A DNA stretch of 64,000 bases, from contig NC_134682.1 of assembly GCF_024713945.1 (NCBI RefSeq), forward strand, positions 2,976,001 to 3,040,000. The letters are read 5' to 3'. Below are positions 15,801 to 27,814 of this stretch, piece by piece. The position numbers and the translations under genes were made by a program. Position 1 is the stretch's first letter, and each line of letters starts with the position of its first letter. The notes beneath the pieces were generated by a model. That model was not told the origin of the DNA, searched no databases, and saw only the letters and a program-made list of their open reading frames with translations. The DNA is from Dermatophagoides farinae. Its lineage: Eukaryota; Arthropoda; Arachnida; Sarcoptiformes; Pyroglyphidae.

Positions 15801-18623
15801 ATTGATCCATCTTTTTTTTCATAAAAACAGATGATGATGAATTGCTGTACAGGAAATGTGCAGGACTGTTTCTATATTGTTATTTTTTGAAACTAAAAAA
15901 AAAATTTTGTTTCAAATCAATATTTTTCTCATTAATTCACAACAACAATTCCAATTTTTTTTTTGGAACCACGAAAAATCTTTTTGGAATTCTCATATAA
16001 AATTTCATCATCACATTGCAAACTGTCATATAATTAATTATTAATTAATTGTTTATATGTTGTTCAGTACACAAATATATTTATGCACTGTATGTGTCAA
16101 TGACAATGATGATACAGTTTACAGAGATTAGTATTGAATTTGTCTTTGTTTTTTTTTTTTTTTTTTTTTTTTTTGATAAATGAAATGTTCGGTACCAAAG
16201 CAATTCTCCAATGATGATGATGAAATTTGCCAAATTTATATTATCATACACATACGTGGTGTTCCAATAGAAAGCTTCGAAACAAGTGCACATTAATAAT
16301 AAAACAATTTGATGTAAACGGTGAATCTAGATAATAAGAATTTTTTTTTCGGTCGGCCAAAGAATCCAAGTTATGATTTCTTTTTCTTCTTCTTCTGATG
16401 ATGATGATGATGATAAGAATCAACTTTTGAATGAAATGAATTTTTGATTTATTGATATCGTTTCAAAGAATTTTATTGGAACAGAGACGAAAAAAAAACT
16501 TCATCATCATCAACATCATTATTGGGTACAGAATTTTCAATGAAAGTACAAATTCTCCGTGAACCATTCATTCTTGATTGTTCTAGACGTTCTTTATTTG
16601 ACACTTTTTGTTCAATTCAATTCATTTGACATTAATAATATGATGATGATGATGGAATAGCATCATTATCATCAAATTTTTTTTTTGTTTGTCACATATC
16701 TTCGGTGTTGTTTTGTTCCATTTTTTTTTCTTCTGAAAATTCAAGTTGATACAAACAAAATGTCATTGTATATACAATGACAATGACAATAATAACGAAT
16801 GGTGAAAATTGTTGTTGTTGTTTTTTTTCATCACCAATCATCATCATTGTAATATGTTGAAAACGTTCAAGAAAAGATGAAAAAAAGTCACAAATGTGAA
16901 ATACGATGATGATGATGATACTTGAAAAATAATAATGAAAAAAAAAAATTTCAATGAACACACAAAAAAAATAGAGTCAAGTGTATTGAAGTGAGTGAAT
17001 CTTCACAAACTATGTGATGATCATTTTTTTTTGTAGAGTTTTTTTTCAGACATTTTTTTCATTCAATTGAAAGATCGAACGATTCGAATATATAATAATT
17101 ATAATTTGAATCATTCGATTCATTTTGGCCACAATAAAATAGTTTAACACACACTCGATATTCACATTCGTATATTTGGAGCCCATGCATCATCATTATG
17201 ATCATCATCTTTGTTACACAAAGAAACCACTTGACACATTCATCATGCACCAATGTTATTATGATAAGAAACAAAACAAAAAAAAATTGAAAGTTGAAAG
17301 TGATCGAATTGAAGAACAAAAAAAAAACTTTCCAAATCGATCAATGTGAACTAATTTAACTGCCATATATTATCGGCAAAAACAAAACAAAACAAAAAAA
17401 AGACAAGATGCCGCGTATGGTGGCTTGTTTTGATTTGACATTAACACCATGGTTATTATATAAGAATTTGGCCTCGATTCATTTAGAGTCAACTGTTTTT
17501 TTTGTTTTGTTTTGTTTTTGGATTGTCGTTGGTGATGATGATCCATTGGTGTTGCCAATACGATTAGCCCAAAATCTCAAATGTATTTTTTTCAATCAAG
17601 ATAATTCATTTATCTATTTACATTAATTTTCATGTCTTTTTTTCACACTTGATGTAACACACATTCGGATTTTGTGATGATGATGATAATGATGATGATG
17701 CTGATGATGGTTTTTTTCAATAAATTGAAGTAATTTTTTTTCAAAAATGAAATAAAGAATCTAGAATATAAGAACCATGGAAACTTAAATACACAAACAC
17801 AAAGAGAGAGAGAGAGAGAGTGAGAAGGAGGAAAAATTAACGAGATTGTCATCGTTATTCTTGAAAAAAATTGAAAAATCGAGATCTTTTTTTTAAATTA
17901 AATTTTACCATCATCAGCGTCACGACCGATCCATAGATATGATGATAATAATAAGAATGGAATATTTAAAGCAAGATATTCCTTAAATTGATATATCACA
18001 AACAAACACACAGAGGCATAGAATGAATGGGGAACAAAGAATAGAGAAAGAGAAAAAAAAATCCATAGTTGACATTTCTGGTTCCATTTATATGTTTATA
18101 AAATGTCGTCATGTATGACGACAACGATAAATAGAATTTTTTTTCTTGAAAATCACAGTGGCTTTTTGTTGGATTGTTGTTTGCATTCGATGATGATGAA
18201 AAAAATTTTAGTTGAAATTTTCGTTTATGCAAAATAAAAATTCTCATTGTCTCCATTCTTTTTTTGTTTTGTTTGATTTTCCAACTGTTCTCGTTCCAAG
18301 GAATGTGTGGGTGTGTGTATACCGGAATGTTTCAAGGAAAACAAAGAACCAGAAATTTCCTAGGAAATATGCAAACACAAGCGCCAGAACAAAAGAAAAA
18401 CCCTAAAGCAAATAATAATTTTCAACCCAAAGAAAAAATTGATATTATCACCATCAAGACAAGAAAAAAAACAAGCATAAATTGAATTATGAAATTCAAA
18501 TTAAATCAGGAAAAGTCAAATATTTGTTTCAACGAAAAAAAAAATGAAAATGAAAATGAAATGATTCAAATATAGAATCATTTATTATCAACATGTAAAC
18601 ATTGTATTGTCATCATTGAACAA

Positions 18624-18631
18624 ATGAATAT
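18624..18631. other. left target-site duplication
   Basis: The octamer ATGAATAT directly precedes the left inverted repeat. It is repeated exactly after the right inverted repeat at 19398-19405, as expected for a transposon insertion that duplicates 8 bp. Confidence 0.8.
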
Positions 18632-18687
18632 GTAACAGTACGTTGTCTGTGAATCAAGCAGAAAATGAAGAGTGAAAATACATTCAA
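18632..18687 (+). repeat. left terminal inverted repeat (56 bp)
   Basis: It begins GTAACAGTACGTTGTC and ends ACATTCAA. It is the exact reverse complement of 19342-19397 over all 56 bases by manual comparison, and identity stops abruptly at the next base. Confidence 0.9.
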
Positions 18688-19136
18688 TGAATTTAAAAAA
18701 GCACATGTTATCGAACTTTCTGTACAAATGATTTGTGTTTGTGTTGTGATCAATTTGATTTTTGTTCCTGTGTAATTTTTAAAGATATACCAACATTTGG
18801 TATGAAATCTATTTTAATCATTATTATAATTTATAATTTTATTGTTCAATTTTCAGAATTAAAGATTAGAATTTGTTGTGTAACAAATTCTTTGGTAGCA
18901 GAGCGTGGTTTCGTATTTTTTGAAGGCAGCAATTTCTTTCCGCAATAATATTTCAATATCAAGGAATAAAGATCTTGCGCGTTGATAACATATTTCCGAT
19001 GGTTTTGTACATTGTTTACCGTTTGTTTTTTTGAATTCGAATGAATCTTTTTCTTCTTCTTGGTCAATTTGTTTTTGACTCATTATTTTTAACTTTTTCA
19101 ATCCTTTCATCATCTATATCTCTCGGCGGGAGAATT

Positions 19137-19152
19137 GTAACAGTACGTTGTC
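19137..19152 (+). repeat. internal copy of transposon terminus (16 bp)
   Basis: GTAACAGTACGTTGTC recurs here in direct orientation relative to the left terminus, then diverges. With the right terminus it would delimit a shorter 261-bp unit (19137-19397). That smaller unit lacks a flanking octamer duplication, so the outer boundaries are preferred. Confidence 0.8.
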
Positions 19153-19341
19153 AAATTTCAATTCAATAATTCAATTGGATTCAATAAATCGTTTATATTC
19201 AATTTGGTTCGATTCAATACGACAAAATCAGGTGCAATGCACAAGTGATGGCTGACCCTGCGGTACCAAACCGAAGGCCGGAAGCAACACGCCGTGCATA
19301 GAAACCCACCGTCAGGCACGAAGCGCCTGTTCTCGGGCTGG

Positions 19342-19397
19342 TTGAATGTATTTTCACTCTTCATTTTCTGCTTGATTCACAGACAACGTACTGTTAC
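19342..19397 (-). repeat. right terminal inverted repeat (56 bp)
   Basis: Exact reverse complement of the left terminal repeat, ending GACAACGTACTGTTAC. It is followed directly by the second copy of the octamer ATGAATAT. Confidence 0.9.
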
Positions 19398-19405
19398 ATG
19401 AATAT
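19398..19405. other. right target-site duplication
   Basis: Second copy of the octamer ATGAATAT, adjoining the right inverted repeat. Confidence 0.8.
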
Positions 19406-20900
19406 TTGTCTGAATTTTGATTTCGATCACATTACCTGTAACACATCATTCAAAAATTGAACAAAAAAGAGAAAATTAAACACTGACAACATCATCATTA
19501 TCATCGTCCACAATCCCGTTAGGTGCGAAAATATATTTTAGTTTTCATGAAGAAGAAGAAAAAAAAACTTTCCCATGGCCACCACCATCATCATCGTATC
19601 ATTATTATTTGTATAGTCATGTTGTGTGTGTGTGTGATTCGTTTTTTTTTCTTCTCATTTTTTGCTCGCTTCGTTTGATTTTTTTTCTCTGGCTCTCGTT
19701 CTCTCTCCAAAGTTTGTTTATTTTCCATGGAAAATTCATTTTATATGTGAACTTTTTATTTCCGTTTTCCTTTGTACAACATTGTTATATATTCGGTTGA
19801 ATGAATATATAAATTCAGAATCCTGGTTATGAATATCACTTGCACTTATTATCATCATCATCATCATCATCGTATAATCATCCATTTTTTTCTGGACATT
19901 ATTAGAGCGAAAAATATTTCATTTACGTTATATTATGACAAATATTCATTAATGAGATATCCTGATTTATATATTGTCCGTCTTTCAATGATGATGATGA
20001 TGATGATAATGAGGTTGATGATTGTTTTTTTTCTCTCTCTCTCTCTCCATTGTGAATGAATTGATGATGAACAAAACAATTGTAAAATCATCCAATACAC
20101 CCACTAACATTTGTTTGGATGAGAGAAAAAAAAATTAGCCAGATTGTTTATTCGTTTGATTTTTTTTTTTTTTTTTTTTTTGATTTCATTTTCCACATTG
20201 TGAATTTATCATTATAAACCCCCATCCCCATACCCACACCCGCATTTCCACTGAAAAAAATGATGAATTTTTTTTTCTCATTGACTTTTTTTTCATTATC
20301 TAATATCATCCATGTTAATGATGATTATATAATTTATTTTTTTTGTTTTGTTTTGTTTTTTTTTGTCATTTGACATAATGAACACATATATACAATAGAT
20401 GACAATAATAATGTTCACTCACACCCATATCACATTGATAATAAATGTTCATGGTATATTGTTAAATCCATCAATATATGATCTCATTCCATTCATCATT
20501 ATTGCCATGCCCATTCAATTTATCTCTATAGATTTATTATTCGATTGTCGATTGATTCATCAATGATTCTATGATAGTGTTTGGTAGCCTTTTTTTCCAA
20601 CCAATGATGATGATTTAATATCTAACTAGGCCATTGTTTCTTCTTCTTCATGTTTTTTTTGTCTGTTGTTATTATCATCATCCAAATCGGATGTAGTTGT
20701 TTATTTGGTTCATTTTCAACTCGACTTTCCTTTTGTCGGTCGGTCGATCAGTTGTTTCTGGTTGGCAGTTGTTTATTTGTTGGGCGCCATCAAAAAAAAA
20801 AATTAGCTACAAACAACAGAATCGACCAAAAAAAAAATGGTAATTTAGTGCGTGCACCACCAGAATTATTGGATATCTAGTTTTGGTTTGGTTTTTGTTT

Positions 20901-20908
<8 letters not shown>

Positions 20909-20985
<77 letters not shown>
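20909..20985. repeat. (GT)38 microsatellite
   Basis: An uninterrupted GT array of 77 bases, preceded by an imperfect GT/TTG stretch. It is the longest GT tract in the window. Confidence 0.95.
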
Positions 20986-20987
<2 letters not shown>

Positions 20988-23900
20988 AGTATACAGAACA
21001 AAAACGTAAAAAAATATGCACATTTTCATCCCGAAACTGTCACATTTATTTCCTCCCGTCTAACCGAATAAATAATCAGGGAAAAAAATGTGTAGAAAAT
21101 TATCGAACTAGATATTGACAACATTACCTTTTTATATACAAAATGGTTGACGCTTGTTGTTGTAGGTTCATTGAACATGAACAAGCACCTGAGTCATATA
21201 TATATATAGACAGTGTAAAAAATTCCGTTACATAACACAGAACCAAAAAAAGAAAACAAAGAGAAATGACGGACCAAAAAAAAAACCAAAATAGTAATAA
21301 TGAAATGGTGAACACACATAAAGAGAATGGAAATTTGCATGAAAAACGATTCTCGCCCAATCAATTTAATTAATGTATATCTATATCAATATCAACATAT
21401 TCTTTGCTTGCTTTGCATTGTCTTGTCAATTTTTCTTTTTCCGTGTATGTGCGTTTTTTTTCTTGCGTTTTCATTCGATTCACTATATTTACTTCATACA
21501 CACCCATGTATATTTTTGGTTTATTTATCTTTTCGCCATAATAACTAAACGGAATCATTTGGTTTGGTTCATTTATTTTTATTTTTTGTTTTTGTTTTTG
21601 TTTTTGTTTTACCTGGAACTTTTACCGAAAAGTTTTTTGTTGTTGTTGTTGTTGCTGTTGTTGTCATTTTTTCAACTTGATACCAAATAAAAAGTTTCTT
21701 GGAAAAGTTCAACCTGGCCAGATTTTTTTTTCACTTGCTGTCAATCAGAAGATACAGAACAGATAAAAATTTATCTCGATTTTTTTTTTCATTCACAATT
21801 CATTACAAAAAATCTCTATAAATGGCAATCATATTTGTTGTATACAAGACATTGATAAGTTTGTTCATTTATTCATTCATTCATTCATCATGTGAAATAA
21901 TGTGTTTCTTATATAAACGAAAAAAAAAATGGATGCACAAAATTGACAATTGATCCTCACAACACACACATCTGGTGAACGTGAACGTGAAAAAAAAATG
22001 ATTCGTTGATGATGGAAAATTTTTATTCTCATTATTATTATTATTATTACTGAGAATCAACATTTTCTTTGAGAATTTTAACGAAGAAAAAAAGAAAAAT
22101 TGTCAAAATCACTCTGCTGTGACATTAATTGAGTTGACTTGTTTTATTTTTTTCGTATGGCAATTTTCTAATATCCATCCATCCAGAATTTTCGTTGTGT
22201 TTGTGTGTGCACAAAGATAATCGTTAGACTTTCATGTTTTCTTCATTTTTTTTTTTTTTTTTTTTTGACAAATAATTTTTGAAATCAAACGAAAAAAAAG
22301 ATCGTTTATATAATAAAATGATAAACAAGACTAAAAGATAAAAAGGGGCTAAGGTCAGAAACCAGAAACGTAAGAAAGCAAAAAAAAAAAAAATCTGTCA
22401 CTTTAAATCAACTATAATGGGCTCGTGTCGTCGTCGTCGTCTTCGTCATCATCATCATTTTCAGCATACTGTTGGTTTGATTCACTCATCATATATAAAT
22501 CTTATTCTAGCAAAAAAAAAAAAAAAAAATTACACACACAAATCACTAGATTACGTCAACAACAACAAAGTCAAAAGTTTTTTTTTTCCATTTCAAGGGC
22601 TAAAAGGAAATTTAAGCCATAAGTTTTTTTTAATGCAAAGTTCATCATCATCACTCTATCTTTTGTATCGCTTGAATGGTTTTCATATTCTTGTTTCGTT
22701 TCGTTTCGTTTGTTTTTAGTCTTTGTTAATTATTATCATCATCATCATCATCATCACCATATATATTGAATATTCAAAGCTACTAAATAAATTTCAACCG
22801 TCGTTCGTTCGTTCGTTTTTTGGCCAGAAAAAAAAGAAGCTAATTAACACTGAATAAAAAAAGGAAAGAAAAAACATCATCAAACTGAAATGATGCAATG
22901 GTGGTAGTACGGTGAAAAAAAAAATAAAATAAAATAGAAGAAACGTAAATTGTAAAGTCAAAGAATCATCAAATCGAAATAAAACAACATATAATAAAAT
23001 TGATAGTTTTTCAGCAGCAGCAGCAGTTTTTTTTCTTCTTTCAATGTTCAGAATAAATTCTTTACACTTTTCTTCTCTCATTTCGATTCAATTCAGAAAA
23101 ACCAGAATTCAAAGCTCATTAATTAACATTTTTTTTTTTGGTCTTTCGTTCGTTTGTTCTCAGGAATAAAAGGAATATATTTGAATGATACAACAACGAA
23201 TAAATAAATGAATGGCAATTTCATTTCTGTGTATTATCATTTCCGCTATGGCATAAAGTTTTTTTTTTATTTTCTTACTCACATATATGTTTATAACGGA
23301 ATTACAATGAAACAAAAAAAAATCCGTACTAATAATATGGAACAAGAAAAGTGAGCCTATTATCATTGCTACTGCTGCTGTTATAATAAGCTCAATATGA
23401 ATATGAGCACCAATAATAATAATACATCTTATAATAACACAGAATCCAGATGATCGTCTTAGATTTTTTTTTTGTTGTTGTTGTTGCTATTGAATCCTCT
23501 ATATATATGATAAAAAACCGAATATTCATCAGTCGTCCTGTCAAAACGCAAAAGAATCCGTTTTTGTTTTTGTCTTTTTTTTTGTCTAGGCGAATAAAGA
23601 CAACATAAACAACATGGTAAACACACCAACACCCATTTCAGTTTCAGTATCGCCATTGAAATAATCTCTAAAATAAATTTTAAATGTCAAAAATTCTAGT
23701 TTCTTTCTAGGAAACAAAGATAAATTAAAAATGAAAGGGTTGGTCCTTTTTTTGTTGTTGTTGTTGTTGTTCACATTGTTGTCAACATTGTGCCATTTGA
23801 CAAAATCTTTGAAACTAAACAAAAAAAAACAATAAAATTCTTACTATTATTTTCAACCAAATTTTGTTGTGTAGAATGGCATTAACAAAAAAATATGGAA

Positions 23901-24812
23901 TTTTTTTATTCCCAATTTCACTCTTCCATTCATTAGTATATGTGTATGTGTGTTGTGGACCGGAATATATGTGTGAATGACGTGCAAATTCATATAGTTT
24001 TTAATCGCATTGTATTTCATCATTCCATTGTGTGTGTGTGTGTGTATAATTAAATCGACCAAGGGGCCAGTGATGTTTTTTATTTTTTAGATGTACATAT
24101 ACAATGTATTGTATATGGAAAAAAAACAACAAAACAAACTGCGAACATATTTTTTTTCCTCTGTGGCTGTTGGTATTTTTATTTTGAAAATTCCTATATT
24201 CACCATAATCATTTTGAAACTTGACTAATCAGCTCATTTTTCAGCAACAACAACCATTCATATCCATCCGGAGTTTTGATTTCAAAATTCACGACCGGCT
24301 ATGATTTATGTATTCAAAATGTGAATGTTGATGATGATGATGATGATGATGAGATTCCAGGTCTCATTATCATCATCATCGTCAACATTCAACAACTGAT
24401 GATAGAATGGAACAGAATAACGGACGTCTTCCTTTTTTTCCCATCACTATCATTATTGCCGATATCCCCACCAAAAAAAAATGAATGAATGATTGAAAAA
24501 GGAACTAAAAAACACATTAGCATCATCAAAAAAATCATCTATTGTAATTAATGCAAACGAGAATAGTAAAAAAAAGAAGAAGAGAGAGAGAGACGGAAAA
24601 AAACGCTAGAATAGATGAACATTTAGGGTAAACGAGCATAGTCATCATTTGAATTAATCAACAAAATACACATGGAATGATGATGGGACATTTGCATTTT
24701 GGCTGCTCCCACACCACGACTAACACTCTCAAATGCAAAATTTTGGTCCACAAACATTGGGTGTGGGAAGGATTGTTTGAAAAAGTTCCATCAATGTCTC
24801 ATACACGCACAC

Positions 24813-24989
<177 letters not shown>

Positions 24990-27790
24990 AACACATGGTT
25001 TGCATTGTTAATTCTAAATGTTATCTGCCAATGACAATGACACCAGAATCAAAAGAAAAAAAACTAGAATCATTTGCAATTATATTCTGAAAAAAAATCC
25101 GAGAAAATTCTAAATTGTCGGACAATCAATTTTAATTTTCAATTAAAGTTTTTTTCTTCTTTTCTGGTCTCTCATCATTTCTGTATCTCTCCAGTTGTAA
25201 TATATAAATTCAGTTTTGTATGTAATTTTCATTCAATTGAATTCACTTCAATTTCAATGGCTGAGAACAAGAAAAAAAATTGCCATGAAGTATCCACATT
25301 CACATTTGGATTGAAAATTGGAGTGAAAAAAAAACTTTGCAAAAAACAAACGTTCCATCGATTCTGGATCTGATGTATCATCGTGCGCACACACACACAC
25401 AAATACAAAATCACGACGGCTGCCATTCGAGACGATTGATAGATTGGTTTCGAAATAACAAAAGAAAAAAAAATTAATTGGAATAAAAGATCGACCATCA
25501 CACCAATGTTGATGATCGATTTTGATGTATTGGGCCAAACACACACATACACACACACACACATGCTGCATTTTTTTTTTTATCATCCATACATTCCTGA
25601 TATGAATGTTTTTTTTATTATTATTAGGATATAACCGACCGAGACGAATTTAGTTTTGAGTTTTTTTTTGGGACCCTTAGACATCCATCCATTGTTAATT
25701 GCTGTAGCTGTCAGCCAGATAAATGAGAGAGAGATAGTAAAACCAAGGAAAACCATCGACGACCTTAATGTCTCCCTCGACATTCATTCTGGATTATTTT
25801 TTTTATTTCACCAATCAAAAAAAAAACAAAAACAAAACGAAATTGTTCCAGAATTTTTTTCTGGCTATGTGATTCATCAATCGAAAATATTTTTTTTTGG
25901 TTCAAATGTATCGAATGAATGAATGAATGAATGGTAAAAAACGATTCAGCTATTGATGTTCCAAACGACATGATTACAAACTTGCCCTCTCATCAGACAA
26001 AAAAAATCACTAGATAGATAAAAAACAAACCCAAAAAAATTTTTTTTTTGTTTAATATCAAAAAAAATGTATAGTGTAGTGTAGTGATTGAAAAAAGGTC
26101 ACCAAAAAAGAAGAAGAAAAAAATCTGGATTGATCGATCGATCAGTCATTAATTGGCGATACAAAATATTCTATACATGATGATGATGATGATGATGATG
26201 ATCATTTAATCAATCATCTATATAGATTGATTGATGCACAAACCATCATGGGTCATCATCATCATCATCATTTTGGGATTGTTTTTTTTCATATTTATTT
26301 ATTACGGTGTTGATGATGATAATGATGATTATAATTATAATTTTTTTCATCATCATCGTCATCATATGCTTGATTCATAAATTTTATTCTTTTTTTTCTG
26401 GTAATTTTTTTACATCTTGTCTATACCCGAAGAGAGAGAGCCAGAATGAATGAATGAATTAAATTATGTTTTTCATTTATTTAATCATTCATTTTCTCCA
26501 TTTTTTTCCGAACTGAATTGTTGATTTGATGTTTTTCATCATCATCATAATCATGATCAGGATAAATGAATGTTATGGATCGGATCAATTTTGACTTTTT
26601 TTTCGTTTCATGATGAATGAATTTCGTAGAAAAGTTTGAAGTATTTTATGCTGTTGTTGACTACTACTATGGTACGGTAGTTTGATTCATCGTTATTTTT
26701 TTCCGTTGGTTCGTGTTTTTTTTCCCCAGTTAGTATGTGAACTTTAATTTTTTCTATTTTGGCCTGGTTTTTCTTGCCGTGATGATGATGATGATCCAAA
26801 ATTACTGAACTCGAAATTGTTCCTATTGTACACCAACACAAGTAGCCCAAAAAAGATCATTAATCTCATTAGGAATATTTTTCTTTTCTATTCTTTTCGT
26901 CTTTTTCTTTCAAAAAAAAAAAAAAAATACATTGAATTGACGAGTATTATTGTTGACTCTCAATGGATTCTATAATGCAATACAAAAAAAAATGGAAAAT
27001 GGAAACCAAAGAATTTGTGTTCTGTATTGGAATAATTCCATTGTATTGCATTCTGTTTTTCCAAAACAATTTTTCATCCATTCATTTATTCTGTTCGTTT
27101 TTTGTATTATATATAATTAATTAATTAATTATTGGCAATTTTTTTTCTTTCATTTTTTTCCAGTGGAAATTGTTTATCATTAAGATTTGTATATGCGGTG
27201 GTGGTGGTGGTGGTGATGGCGATGGTTGTGGCTCAATTATCATTATCATGATGTACCAAAATAAAATTGAACCAAAGAACAATGCAAAAAAGTAATCATT
27301 GAATGAAAAGAATAAGAAAATTTTACACGACCAACCAAATGATTTTTGTTGTTGTTGGTTAGCTATCATGACTTTTATCGTAAGAATAATTTTTCTTCAT
27401 CATTATCATTTTCCCGTTTTCAGATGAACTTCAAATGATTATGAATTTTCAGATGCAAAATGGTACACAGAATGGTAATGCCTTCAAAAAAAAAATCTAG
27501 CACCAGAATTTTTTTCAATTTATTATCGATTCTTTTTTTTTGAAAAAAAAATTCCGAAATTGTCAGATTTTGTTGTTGTTGTCTGATAGTTTAAAGTTTT
27601 GCAAATACACATAATGATCCATGATAATCGGTCCAAAAAGTTGAATCCTAATTTTCATACAAATTTCATTATCATATCATATCTATCTATGTATATTCAG
27701 TTTTGTAATAAAAAAAAATTAACTTTTCAACATATGACCAAACTTTTATAACTTAACCAAACATTACAAAAAGTTTCATATATGGAACCA

Positions 27791-27814
27791 ACACCACCAC
27801 CACCACCACCACCA
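27791..27814. repeat. (ACC)n trinucleotide array
   Basis: A run of ACC/CAC units. A complementary GGT array of similar size lies about 600 bp upstream, near 27195-27215. Confidence 0.85.

Larger units (their letters stand above)
1..18623. other. non-coding, low-complexity region
   Basis: No recognisable exon, RNA gene or mobile element was found in this stretch. It consists of A/T homopolymer runs, GAT/ATC arrays, (GT)n tracts, ATTC/GATT tetranucleotide repeats and unique A+T-rich sequence. Every long open frame here is a translation of simple repeats or T-runs (poly-Phe, poly-Ile, Asp/His/Met runs), which is not protein-like. A few short coding-looking segments are reported as findings. The region could be intergenic, or an upstream intron of Semaphorin-1a if that gene has distant 5' untranslated exons. 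Confidence 0.6.
18632..19397. mobile_element. terminal-inverted-repeat DNA transposon, non-autonomous
   Basis: A 766-bp element bounded by perfect 56-bp inverted repeats starting GTAACAGTACGTTGTC, at 18632-18687 and 19342-19397. An identical octamer ATGAATAT flanks both ends. The 8-bp duplication size fits the hAT, P and Merlin groups. The termini are not an obvious match to the consensus ends I know for these groups, so no superfamily is assigned. The inside has no transposase-length frame; the longest are about 70-85 codons on either strand and none is recognised, so the element is probably non-autonomous or MITE-like. Perfect identity between the two inverted repeats suggests recent activity. 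A third partial terminus lies inside at 19137-19152, in the same orientation as the left end, so the element may be composite. A G+C-rich island fills 19231-19340. Confidence 0.85.
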
